Shown piece after piece: positions 1 through 6,277 of a stretch of DNA of 10,566 bases (its first letter is position 1; the number at the start of each line of letters is the position of its first letter). The position numbers were made by a program, and so were the translations under genes. The DNA is from Euryarchaeota archaeon UBA495 (lineage in GTDB: Archaea > Thermoplasmatota > Poseidoniia > Poseidoniales > Poseidoniaceae): contig DALQ01000098.1 of the NCBI GenBank assembly GCA_002496845.1, positions 4,894 to 15,459 of the forward strand, read 5' to 3'. The notes under the pieces are model-generated. The model had not been told where the DNA came from. It saw nothing but the letters and a program-made list of their open reading frames with translations, and made no database searches.

Positions 1-36
1 TTCAGGTTCGGGTTCAGGTTCGGGCTCGGGTTGGGC
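1..36 (-). repeat. Hexamer tandem repeat encoding (Pro-Glu)n
   Basis: Six imperfect hexamers of the type ttcagg/ttcggg, alternating as a 12-base unit, run from the window edge. On the coding (minus) strand they read CCC/CCT-GAA/GAG, that is Pro-Glu repeats at the visible end of the acidic protein. The array may continue outside the window. Such low-complexity linkers often separate domains or extend from the cell surface, and they can vary in length by slippage. Confidence 0.7.
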
Positions 37-609
37 ATCAGGATCGCTCAGCCCAGATTCAAGGGCAATTTGTCGCTTGACGTCTTCCACCCCCTCCTCG
101 GCGTTGGCGAAAACCCGAGCGTCGGACAAGACCGCGGCTTGGTGGTCTCCAGCCTTGACGGCGTCGTCGGAGTCTTGGATGAAGTCCTCCGTCATCTTGG
201 CTCGGAATTCTTCGAATTCATCGCGCCCGAAACTGCCGACGAAGGAATCGTCGGTGGTGGCCATCAACTCGTCGAGGTTCTTCCTTCGTCCTGTTTTGAT
301 GTCCGGCGCGTCGGGCATGTCTTCGTCGTAGAATTCGTCGCCGTCGTCTTCGAACCGGTCGAACGTTCGCCCGTCAGGATCTGCGTCTTCGATGGCGTCC
401 ATGAGCAGATCGTGCTCCTCGGCGTCGATTTCCTCTTCCTCGTAGGCGGCAAGGACTTCTTCGACCACGTCGCCGAGTTTTCGCGCCAGTTTGGCGTCAT
501 CCTCGGCATGGTCGGACTCGAGCTTCGCGATTTGCTTCAGGATCTTTTCGTAAGGCGTCCCGGTAAGGGCGCCCATGAACCTGCTGAACCCACCTCGCTT
601 CCGGGCCAT
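1..609 (-). CDS. Acidic hypothetical protein with Pro-Glu repeat tail (partial, 3' end outside window)
   Basis: I do not recognise this family. The leftward frame opens with ATG at 609-607 and stays open for 203 codons to the window edge, so the C-terminus is missing. The N-terminus is basic (MARKRGGFSRFMG). From about residue 20 the protein becomes strongly acidic and probably helical, with many Asp/Glu runs such as AAYEEEEIDAEEHD. The last visible residues (about 192-203) are alternating Pro-Glu, encoded by a hexamer repeat. There is no signal peptide or membrane segment in the visible part, so it is probably cytoplasmic. The residue composition and coherent helix-like pattern make this frame much more protein-like than the antisense frame, which is also open. 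An internal ATG at 576-574 (residue 12) is an alternative start. No strong Shine-Dalgarno site precedes 609. It is divergent from the JAMM gene with a 12-base gap; a functional link is possible but not shown. Confidence 0.75.
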   Translation of the reverse strand, partial: MARKRGGFSRFMGALTGTPYEKILKQIAKLESDHAEDDAKLARKLGDVVEEVLAAYEEEEIDAEEHDLLMDAIEDADPDGRTFDRFEDDGDEFYDEDMPDAPDIKTGRRKNLDELMATTDDSFVGSFGRDEFEEFRAKMTEDFIQDSDDAVKAGDHQAAVLSDARVFANAEEGVEDVKRQIALESGLSDPDAQPEPEPEPEPE

Positions 610-621
610 GAAAAAACTCTG

Positions 622-1419
622 ATGCAAACCGGACTTGAAGGGTTCCCCTTCCCTCGTCAGATGGAACGGTTCATGGCCGGTCCACGCCACGTCCATCCGG
701 GTCAGATGGTCGAGGCATGGCTCGTCGAAGCGATGGAACGCTACAACGAGGAATCGTTGGAGCGCCGTGAAGCCTACGCGGCTCAGGTCCACTTGCCCGG
801 CTCGGTCCTGCAAGACCTCGTGTGGTGGGCCTTGCAAGCCCTGCCGGACGAAATCCTGGTCGGATTGGACGTGGACGGTGAACGCCCGCACCAACCGGAT
901 GCAGAAGCGGCCTATGCAGGAGAAAGCCACCGTGACGGCTTGTTTGCTGGACAAGGATTCGTCATCAGCGAAGCCGCGGTCGTCAACCGGGGCGACTCCT
1001 ACTCCGTGCATCACCTGCCAGAGGACTGGACGGACGACCTGTTTCGAAGCGACCGAGGCAACCGTGGAGGACGGTTCACGCACTGGTTGCACACCCACCC
1101 CAACGCTCCAGCGGTGCCCAGCGGCGCCGATGCCGATGCAGCACAAGAGACGCTTGGCGTGGACATGATCCTCGGGTTGCGCTTCTCGCCAGAGGGGCCG
1201 CTGCCTTGGTTCGACGACGTTGACGGGACGCGACGCACCCTCGCCGCGCCTGAACAACCGCGACGCTTCGGAAGGCGAGGCCCACCGGTGCTTGGCGTTG
1301 CGCCAAGCGGACACCGGATTCACGAAATCCAGTTGATTGCGTTTCACCGTACGGGACTTGGCGTCAACGTCGTGCTCGTGGACGAGGAAGGATGGCCCTA
1401 CGGTTGGACGAACGACTGA
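622..1419 (+). CDS. JAMM/MPN+ domain metalloprotease (putative deubiquitinase-like isopeptidase)
   Basis: A 265-residue protein with a complete JAMM zinc-protease signature. The motif HTHPNAPAVPSGAD gives His157-x-His159, seven residues, Ser167, two residues, then Asp170. A candidate upstream catalytic glutamate is Glu117 in the strand ISEAAVV. In the family the two His and the Asp bind zinc, and the Glu and Ser assist hydrolysis. Archaeal members cleave ubiquitin-like SAMP conjugates or process sulfur-carrier proteins. About 85 residues precede the JAMM fold, with a conserved-looking helix and the motif LPGSVLQDLVWWALQAL. The C-terminus (about 235-265) is a hydrophobic strand pair ending GWPYGWTND. 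There is no signal peptide, so it is probably cytoplasmic. The frame stays open upstream to position 31, but that part is antisense to the acidic gene. I chose ATG 622 as the first start after it; ATG 661 is an alternative. No Shine-Dalgarno site is seen, so a leaderless transcript is possible. No ubiquitin-like or E1 gene is visible nearby. Confidence 0.85.
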   Translation: MQTGLEGFPFPRQMERFMAGPRHVHPGQMVEAWLVEAMERYNEESLERREAYAAQVHLPGSVLQDLVWWALQALPDEILVGLDVDGERPHQPDAEAAYAGESHRDGLFAGQGFVISEAAVVNRGDSYSVHHLPEDWTDDLFRSDRGNRGGRFTHWLHTHPNAPAVPSGADADAAQETLGVDMILGLRFSPEGPLPWFDDVDGTRRTLAAPEQPRRFGRRGPPVLGVAPSGHRIHEIQLIAFHRTGLGVNVVLVDEEGWPYGWTND

Positions 1420-1420
1420 A

Positions 1421-1879
1421 TCAGGCCACGTACGCATAGAGGCCGTCAAGCCGCTCCGGGTTGACGCCCAAATCAGACAGCCCAAGACGGGACTCAGAAT
1501 GCATGACCACCTCGCCGGTGACGCGGTCCAATGAGATGGTGACGTCGTCCACAAAGCCCCACACCGGCGTTGCTGCGGCATAATGCCGGAAATCAGCGGT
1601 CTCATGCAAGAGCGTGAGGCGGGACGTGTTGTCGGCCCAATCGTCCACCATGTCCCAGAAAGCGTCCTCCGCTCCAACCGCGACGATCAACGGGCTTTCG
1701 TCCATCCGATGGGCGTCGGAAATCGAAAGGCGTGCGCAATTGTCGCTGTCGCTGGCGCACGGTTCCGGATCATCGACGTAGACCGGATGAGGGGAAAGGA
1801 GTGTGATGGTCACCCTTGCCGCAAGGAAGACGACGACGAGGAGCACGAGCGTCGTGCGAAGGCGAGCAATGAAGGTCAT
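1421..1879 (-). CDS. DUF1499 family membrane-anchored protein
   Basis: A 152-residue protein with one N-terminal hydrophobic helix (about residues 9-28, LVLLVVVFLAARVTITLL), followed by a probably extracytoplasmic domain. The domain matches the DUF1499 pattern: the paired cysteines Cys41 and Cys48 in a PCASDSDNC segment, then GFVDDVTISLD near 108-118, and SESRLGLSDLGVNPERL near 128-144, which corresponds to the family's SxSRxGxxDxGxNxxR signature. The biochemical function of DUF1499 is unknown. The start is set by a perfect GGAGGTGA Shine-Dalgarno site four bases upstream and by the ATGA overlap with the stop of the preceding oxidoreductase gene, which implies translational coupling. The frame extends further upstream, but only inside that gene. 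Its 3' end is one base from the convergent JAMM gene. Placement directly after an AOR-family enzyme suggests co-expression, not a shared reaction. Confidence 0.85.
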   Translation of the reverse strand: MTFIARLRTTLVLLVVVFLAARVTITLLSPHPVYVDDPEPCASDSDNCARLSISDAHRMDESPLIVAVGAEDAFWDMVDDWADNTSRLTLLHETADFRHYAAATPVWGFVDDVTISLDRVTGEVVMHSESRLGLSDLGVNPERLDGLYAYVA

Positions 1880-3930
1880 GCCTTCACCTCCGGACGCCCC
1901 GCTGCGTCCCAGCCCCGCAGGCGGTAGTAGGCGTTCAGGCACGCGCTTTCATCGTCGTCGTCTTGGAAACTGACGCACCCTTGAGCGACACCGCTTGGCA
2001 GCGGCTCCTTGCGCAGGCGCCACGAAAGAAGGTCCTCGGTCGCTGCATCACGGCCAAGCGCACGCCAGTGGTTGATGTTCCATGCACGTGCAAGGTCCCA
2101 TTGAACAGCAGCTCGTGCGCAGAGTTCGTCCCAGGTGGCCTCGTCGCCGGTGATGGCCGTCCATGCTTCAGCGAGCATTGCGTCAGGACTGGCGCCCTTG
2201 GCGAAGGCACACAGGATGAGCGAATCACGGACCACGATGGCGTTCTGGCTTTCGATGAGTTCGGGCACGAGGTCCAGCGCACTGTCGCTTGGCAGGCCAG
2301 TTGGCGCCTTGTAGCCGGCCCGCATGTGCGATGCGCCGACGTTCGCGGTCATGTAAGCAAGGGCATTGCCGCGCTTCCCACGGGGATCCCATGCCGGCAA
2401 GTCAAGCCCCTTGCAGTGGGCGGTGCATCGGCTGGCTGGGTGGCCGGTCATCGATTCGACCGTGTCTGCGAAGGCCACGGCACCGCCGTGCAGGGCGCCG
2501 AACAGGGAGCCGTCGCCGGGCGTGGCCGCACACAACGCGGCCAAGGCCAACGGGGGAAGGGCAGCATCGCCAAACCGCCAAGTCACGGCCTCGCCTTCGG
2601 CGTAAGGCCCGAAGGCAAACGGCGCCGCGAACGCGGAACCCCATGCTTCGGGAAGCCATCCACGCTCGGCCAATTCACAGACCAGGCTGAGGGCCGCACC
2701 AGAGGAGATCGTGTCCAGACCAAGGCGGTTGCAGGCGTCGTTTCCATCCATCACGTCGAGGCTTGAGGTCAGTCCGAGGTTGCTGCCCATCATCGCGAGC
2801 GTTTCGTATTCTGGCCGTTCGACCCGGTTGATGTGCACCGGACGGCCCTTGGTGCGCACACCGTCAACGGTGGGCCGGTCGGCCGCCTCGCACGCGATGG
2901 GGCACGGTGCACAGCACCCCGACTGTTTGGCATCAGGGTGCTCGTCGTGCCAGTGTTCTCCAGAAAGACGGTGGGTGTCGAGGGCGTGCGGGCCGTTGCT
3001 GCTGATGCCCGGGACGGGCGGTGAGGTCGGCGAGTCGGCCCCAACCGCGACCTCGGCGTTGGCCAAGGGCGGTACCACGCCGTCCGCAGCGGTGTAATTT
3101 GCCGTAGGCATGCGGTCGTTTTCTGAAGCGTAGATCGGCCCGCGGCTGGTTCCAAAAGCGTAGAAGGGGTCGCCTGCACGGCGTTTGAGGCCCATTTCTT
3201 GACGCTGGAATTTGACCGCTGACGTGAGGGCTTCGGGATCGTGGATACGAGCCATGCCGCGTGACTCGGCCGAGGCGCTCACCGTGATGGCCTTCAGGCG
3301 CTTGAAGCCAAATTGTGCTCCCGTGCCTCCACGCCCGGCGGCCCGGCGCCCGGCGGTGATCGGCGAAGCGAAGCGAACACCGGACTCTCCGCCAGGACCG
3401 ATGGAGAAGCATTCCCCAAGCCCGTCAAGGGCCTGCTCGCAGGCCCACGTGGTGGCCCCCGAAAGTTCTGGGCAGGGCACCAAACGGGCCGTCATGTCTG
3501 AAATTTCGAGCCGAACCAAGGTCTTGCTTGCACCGGTGAGAAAGAGGCCGTCCCATCCGGCTTCACGCAAGCGGTGGCCGAGGTTGCCGCCGACGTAGGT
3601 GTCGATGTACACGTCGGTGAGGGGAGAGCGCGAGACGACCACGGCACGTCCGGCGGAGCCGATCTTCGTGCCTTGGAAAGGCCCGGTGAACACCAGCAGG
3701 GGCGTCGAAGGATGGCGAGCGACGTCGGATCCGCCCGTGATGGGATGCACGAGGTCGTAAGCGGCGGGTTCGGTGGTGTCCCATTCGACCAGCACACGGG
3801 TGGCCAAGCCCTTGCCGCCCATGCCTTCGAGGCACCACGCGTGCGGCAGGGTGCGGGTCTCGATTGTTCCGGTGGAGAGGTTCACGAACAGCACGCGACC
3901 GGGAAACCCGTCGTACCGCCATGCCTCCAT
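1876..3930 (-). CDS. AOR-family tungsten-containing aldehyde:ferredoxin oxidoreductase
   Basis: A 684-residue protein of the tungstopterin aldehyde ferredoxin oxidoreductase family, which oxidises aldehydes to carboxylic acids and passes electrons to ferredoxin. The N-terminal domain (about 1-215) has the family start GRVLFVNLSTGTIE, the GPF..TKIGSAGR region near 83-95, and the pterin-binding AGRRAAGRGGTGAQFGFKRLKA near 193-214. The 4Fe-4S cluster ligands are present as Cys340-x2-Cys343-x3-Cys347 plus Cys574 in RDSLILCAF. Other family landmarks are EYETLAMMGSNLGL (374-387), HCKGLDLPAWDPRG (505-518) and GASHMRAGY (532-540), where His535 sits near the active site in family structures. There is no signal peptide, so it is cytoplasmic. 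It is longer than the Pyrococcus furiosus enzyme (605 residues): there is a Pro/Ala-rich insertion of roughly 30 residues before the cluster motif and an acidic C-terminal tail. The start is set by GAGGTGA four bases upstream. The gene follows phosphoglycerate mutase by nine bases. The true substrate cannot be read from the sequence. Confidence 0.93.
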   Translation of the reverse strand: MEAWRYDGFPGRVLFVNLSTGTIETRTLPHAWCLEGMGGKGLATRVLVEWDTTEPAAYDLVHPITGGSDVARHPSTPLLVFTGPFQGTKIGSAGRAVVVSRSPLTDVYIDTYVGGNLGHRLREAGWDGLFLTGASKTLVRLEISDMTARLVPCPELSGATTWACEQALDGLGECFSIGPGGESGVRFASPITAGRRAAGRGGTGAQFGFKRLKAITVSASAESRGMARIHDPEALTSAVKFQRQEMGLKRRAGDPFYAFGTSRGPIYASENDRMPTANYTAADGVVPPLANAEVAVGADSPTSPPVPGISSNGPHALDTHRLSGEHWHDEHPDAKQSGCCAPCPIACEAADRPTVDGVRTKGRPVHINRVERPEYETLAMMGSNLGLTSSLDVMDGNDACNRLGLDTISSGAALSLVCELAERGWLPEAWGSAFAAPFAFGPYAEGEAVTWRFGDAALPPLALAALCAATPGDGSLFGALHGGAVAFADTVESMTGHPASRCTAHCKGLDLPAWDPRGKRGNALAYMTANVGASHMRAGYKAPTGLPSDSALDLVPELIESQNAIVVRDSLILCAFAKGASPDAMLAEAWTAITGDEATWDELCARAAVQWDLARAWNINHWRALGRDAATEDLLSWRLRKEPLPSGVAQGCVSFQDDDDESACLNAYYRLRGWDAAGRPEVKA
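1884..1891 (-). promoter_or_regulatory. Shine-Dalgarno site of the DUF1499 gene
   Basis: On the minus strand the sequence reads GGAGGTGA, then AGGC, then ATG. It is a full match to the complement of the archaeal 16S 3' end, lies inside the last codons of the upstream oxidoreductase gene, and selects ATG 1879 over upstream in-frame starts. Confidence 0.75.
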
Positions 3931-3934
3931 GCGT

Positions 3935-3941
3935 TCACCTC
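3935..3941 (-). promoter_or_regulatory. Shine-Dalgarno site of the AOR-family gene
   Basis: The minus strand reads GAGGTGA, ACGC, ATG, with the same four-base spacing as the next gene downstream. The site overlaps the stop codon of the phosphoglycerate mutase gene, which suggests coupled translation. Confidence 0.7.
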
Positions 3942-4686
3942 ACAGCTCCACACGGCGCCATGCGCCGTCTTCATGGGCGTACACGCGGGGCACGCCGGTT
4001 GGAATCTCAAGCGACAGCACCTCGTCTTCGGTCAGGCCTTCGATGGCCATCACCATGCTTCGCAGGGAATTGCCGTGCGCCGCGACGAAGAGGTTTCGAC
4101 CGGCTTCGAGGGAGGGCACCAACGTGGACGCAAGGTAGGGGAGCGTTCGCGCAGCACAGATCTCGAGGGATTCACCTTCGGGTGGCGGCACGTCGTAGGA
4201 GCGGCGCCAGATGTGCACCTGCTCGTCCCCGTACTGCTCTCGGGTCGCTTGCTTGTCCAAGCCTTGGAGGTCGCCGTACATGCGCTCGTTGAGTTGCCAC
4301 GCCACGTGCACGGGAAGGACGTCTTCGCGACCCGCTTCGCCGCGTATGGTCGCCCACTCGGCCATGCGTCGCTCGTTCTCGCCGAGCCCTTCCAAGCCGC
4401 CTTCGGGAACAGGATGCTGCACGACAGGGATGCGCCCACCGTCGTGTTGAGCCAAGGCCAGCATCGCGGTCATCTGCGCGCGAACAAGGGTGGACACGTG
4501 GACTTCGTCGATCGGTAGGTGGGCGATTTGCTTCCCCCCTTCGACGGCCTCCTCGATGCCGACGTTGGTGAGGGGGACGTCGACCCAGCCGGTGAAGCGG
4601 TTGGCCGCGTTCCACATCGACTGCCCGTGACGCATGAGGATGAGCAAGGCCATGGGACTCATGTGGACCACCGCGCGGTCGGCCAT
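3940..4686 (-). CDS. gpmA: 2,3-bisphosphoglycerate-dependent phosphoglycerate mutase
   Basis: A histidine-phosphatase superfamily enzyme (248 residues from this start) that interconverts 3- and 2-phosphoglycerate in lower glycolysis and gluconeogenesis in the cytoplasm. The phospho-accepting His20 lies in LMRHGQSMWN. It is followed by the mutase-specific NRFTGWVDVPLT (29-40), the acid/base Glu134 in LNERMYGDLQGL (132-143), the substrate-binding IWRRSYDVPPPEGESL (159-174), and the second catalytic His204 in VAAHGNSLR. The ERMYG and WRRSYDVPPP segments separate it from generic phosphatases. A segment of about 45 residues between the early helices and LNERMYG is longer than in E. coli GpmA. It resembles the longer form known in cyanobacteria and some other bacteria, hinting at transfer from bacteria, since many archaea use the unrelated cofactor-independent enzyme. 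Start choice is uncertain: GTG 4698, ATG 4686, ATG 4662 and ATG 4653 are all in frame, none with a strong Shine-Dalgarno site, and 4653 gives the most family-like N-terminus. The gene starts shortly after the membrane protein gene ending at 4703. Confidence 0.92.
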   Translation of the reverse strand: MADRAVVHMSPMALLILMRHGQSMWNAANRFTGWVDVPLTNVGIEEAVEGGKQIAHLPIDEVHVSTLVRAQMTAMLALAQHDGGRIPVVQHPVPEGGLEGLGENERRMAEWATIRGEAGREDVLPVHVAWQLNERMYGDLQGLDKQATREQYGDEQVHIWRRSYDVPPPEGESLEICAARTLPYLASTLVPSLEAGRNLFVAAHGNSLRSMVMAIEGLTEDEVLSLEIPTGVPRVYAHEDGAWRRVEL

Positions 4687-4702
4687 GAGGCTTCCCACGA
4701 CT

Positions 4703-5512
4703 TCAACTGCCGAAGATGAGGGGCATCAAAGCGAGGATGGCGAGTGGGAACAGGCCCATGACCATGTCACGGCCAAGGATGACGAAACTCGTCCAGACGT
4801 TCCTCCGAATGATGACTTCCACGCTGGCCTCGATGTGGGCGTCAAGCCGTTCTGAAAGGTGCGCTGCGCCTCTTCGGGCTGCTTCTTCTGCCGCGCTCCA
4901 CGCCACGGCAGCAGCCAAACCCTGCGGTGTGAACTTGCGGGAGAGCAGCGCGATTCCACCGGCCTTCTTGGCGATGCCCCACACTTTCCCGCGTGTGCTC
5001 TGCTCTTCTTCTGGCTCTGCGTCCTTCTCACGTGCAAAGCGACGAAGCCAACGTCGAGCACCCAAGCCGACGTCGGCCACCTTTCGCAGGCGGTCCACGT
5101 CCTGTTTGATGACCGCCAGCATCATCCTCCGCGTCCGGCCAATGCGCATCAGGTCCAGGACCAACCAGACCAAGGTGAGGAACATCAGGACCGCCCCGCC
5201 GATCAGGCTGACCTCGTCCCACGTGCGCCAACCGATAGGGTCGGCCAATTGCCGGTACAGCAGCACGATGGTGGGTGGAGCGAGAAGCGCCAACGTCTCG
5301 TTGAAAATCAGCAAACGGAGGCCTTTCACGGGCAAATCCCGAAGTTGTTTCAGGGCCCATCCAGCATGGGGCGCGACTTTGGCAACCGCTTGACGCGCCG
5401 GACGTGCAAGAAGCAACAGGCGGAAGAGAAGCGGCAGCCAGATGATCACCAACACGTAAGCGTCCCAAGGCCCCTCGGGAGGGATGGAAGGCGTGGTGAT
5501 GGGGGTGGCCAC
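4703..5512 (-). CDS. Hypothetical membrane protein with four predicted helices
   Basis: I do not recognise this family. The 269-residue protein has predicted membrane helices at about 17-36, 68-88, 101-123 and 244-267. Between helices three and four lies a long basic and amphipathic region (about 125-240), probably on the cytoplasmic side. It contains Arg-rich stretches, an acidic patch near 163-171 (KDAEPEEEQ), and Ala-rich helices such as AAAVAWSAAEEAARRGAAHL. This could be a coiled-coil or helical scaffold. The first in-frame start after an upstream stop is GTG 5512 (protein begins MATPITTPSIPPEGPWDAY); no in-frame ATG exists in that short stretch. It is the first gene of the leftward operon with phosphoglycerate mutase, AOR-family oxidoreductase and DUF1499. 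It ends four bases before the longest possible mutase start. Co-transcription is likely, but its role is unknown. Confidence 0.75.
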   Translation of the reverse strand: MATPITTPSIPPEGPWDAYVLVIIWLPLLFRLLLLARPARQAVAKVAPHAGWALKQLRDLPVKGLRLLIFNETLALLAPPTIVLLYRQLADPIGWRTWDEVSLIGGAVLMFLTLVWLVLDLMRIGRTRRMMLAVIKQDVDRLRKVADVGLGARRWLRRFAREKDAEPEEEQSTRGKVWGIAKKAGGIALLSRKFTPQGLAAAVAWSAAEEAARRGAAHLSERLDAHIEASVEVIIRRNVWTSFVILGRDMVMGLFPLAILALMPLIFGS

Positions 5513-5588
5513 ACCCCACCATCGGAGGCCCGGTCATCAAGGACGCGGTAAGCGAAGGGCTGATGTCGGGGTTCTGAATGGGTTGGCC
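5513..5588. promoter_or_regulatory. Divergent intergenic region between membrane-protein operon and cupin gene
   Basis: These 76 bases separate the GTG start of the leftward operon from the ATG of the rightward cupin gene, so both promoters should lie here or just inside the genes. The stretch is GC-rich, and I see no convincing archaeal TATA box or BRE, no inverted repeat and no Shine-Dalgarno site for the cupin gene. The promoter role is inferred from layout only. Confidence 0.35.
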
Positions 5589-5951
5589 ATGGTCTTCACC
5601 CACCCCATGGCCGATTGGCTTGGCCTCTCCATCGACCGGGACTGGCTGGAAGCCAACGTCCGCTGGAGGGACTTCGGCACCGGCGTGCGCCTTGGGAAAC
5701 TCAAGCGCGAAGACGCCACGTCGCTCGTGCTCTACGACGCCGACAGCGAGGTCACCGTGGACGCCTTCATGCCCCACAGCCACCCTGGCGGCGAGTGTTA
5801 CCTCGTCCTTGAGGGCGAAGTGTGGGACGAGGACGGCACCTATCCTGCGGGTTCCATCGTATGGATGAACCGTGAAACAACCCACACGCCCAAGACGCGC
5901 GGAAAAACGCTGATCCTCGTGCTGTGGCCCGAGGGCGTCAAGACGGCATGA
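5589..5951 (+). CDS. ChrR-type cupin domain protein
   Basis: A 120-residue single-domain cupin. The first metal-binding motif reads HSHPGGECYLVLEG, giving His63, His65 and Glu69. The second motif follows with GTYPAGSIVWMN and His99 in TTHTPKTRGKTLILVLWPEG. This pattern matches the cupin domain of ChrR-like anti-sigma factors and stand-alone relatives. The N-terminal 50 residues (WRDFGTGVRLGKLKREDATSLVLY) form the leading beta strands typical of this group. There is no zinc-binding anti-sigma N-terminal domain, so it is not a full ChrR. The function is probably metal-dependent small-molecule or oxidant-related chemistry, which cannot be specified. The frame is open upstream to 5484, but that would overlap the divergent gene, and the residues there look non-coding; ATG 5589 (MVFTHPMADWLG) fits better, with ATG 5607 possible. 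Its 3' end overlaps the convergent DUF3817 gene by 14 bases. Confidence 0.85.
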   Translation: MVFTHPMADWLGLSIDRDWLEANVRWRDFGTGVRLGKLKREDATSLVLYDADSEVTVDAFMPHSHPGGECYLVLEGEVWDEDGTYPAGSIVWMNRETTHTPKTRGKTLILVLWPEGVKTA

Positions 5952-6240
5952 CGTCTGTTTCGAGGGAGAAAAGGCCCTGCTCGAGGCGCCGATCAAACCA
6001 CCATGCGCCTCCAGGAACCGAGGCCGCAATGAACCCGGCCGGAACGCAGCGCCAGTCCCACCATCGCCCCACGCCAAGCATCAACGCGAACACGTAGAGC
6101 ATGAACAGGCCGCCGTGGATGGGGCCGAGGACCTCGACCATGTGCGGCGCGTCCATGAGGTACTTGACCGGCGTTGCGATGCACATCAGCAAAATGGCAG
6201 ACAGGCCTTCCACCCATCCGAGCCAGATGACCCAGCGCAT
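5938..6240 (-). CDS. DUF3817 family small integral membrane protein
   Basis: A 100-residue membrane protein. Family marks are WVEGLSAILL (9-18), the PVKYLMD segment (24-30), and LGPIHGGLFMLYVFAL (38-53). Together these match the DUF3817 (TIGR03954-like) pattern of EG, P-x-KY and HG in the first two helices. A third hydrophobic stretch follows at about 65-82 and ends in a charged tail. The function of the family is unknown. The frame is open upstream to a TTG at 6315 inside the DoxX gene, but those residues are hydrophilic and unlike the family. ATG 6240 gives the usual family length and start. It lies 37 bases after the DoxX gene on the same strand, likely the last gene of the ABC transporter operon. 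It overlaps the cupin gene tail-to-tail by 14 bases. Confidence 0.82.
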   Translation of the reverse strand: MRWVIWLGWVEGLSAILLMCIATPVKYLMDAPHMVEVLGPIHGGLFMLYVFALMLGVGRWWDWRCVPAGFIAASVPGGAWWFDRRLEQGLFSLETDVMPS

Positions 6241-6277
6241 GCCATGAGCACAAGCAGCCCCTTGATGAGGGCTGTCG

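Noticed and set aside
31..621. Upstream extension of the JAMM frame giving a 462-residue protein
   Set aside because: The extension is antisense to the acidic gene, has no domain-like pattern, and is open mainly because the opposite strand is rich in Asp/Glu codons. The JAMM protein fits a start at 622.
3574..4518. 314-residue rightward open frame
   Set aside because: Antisense to the AOR 5' end and the phosphoglycerate mutase; a GC-skew shadow of well-supported genes.
5028..6077. 349-residue leftward open frame across the cupin gene and intergenic region
   Set aside because: It overlaps the cupin, the 5' part of the membrane-protein gene and part of DUF3817 in the wrong frames, and its product is low-quality Arg/Pro/Gly-rich sequence.
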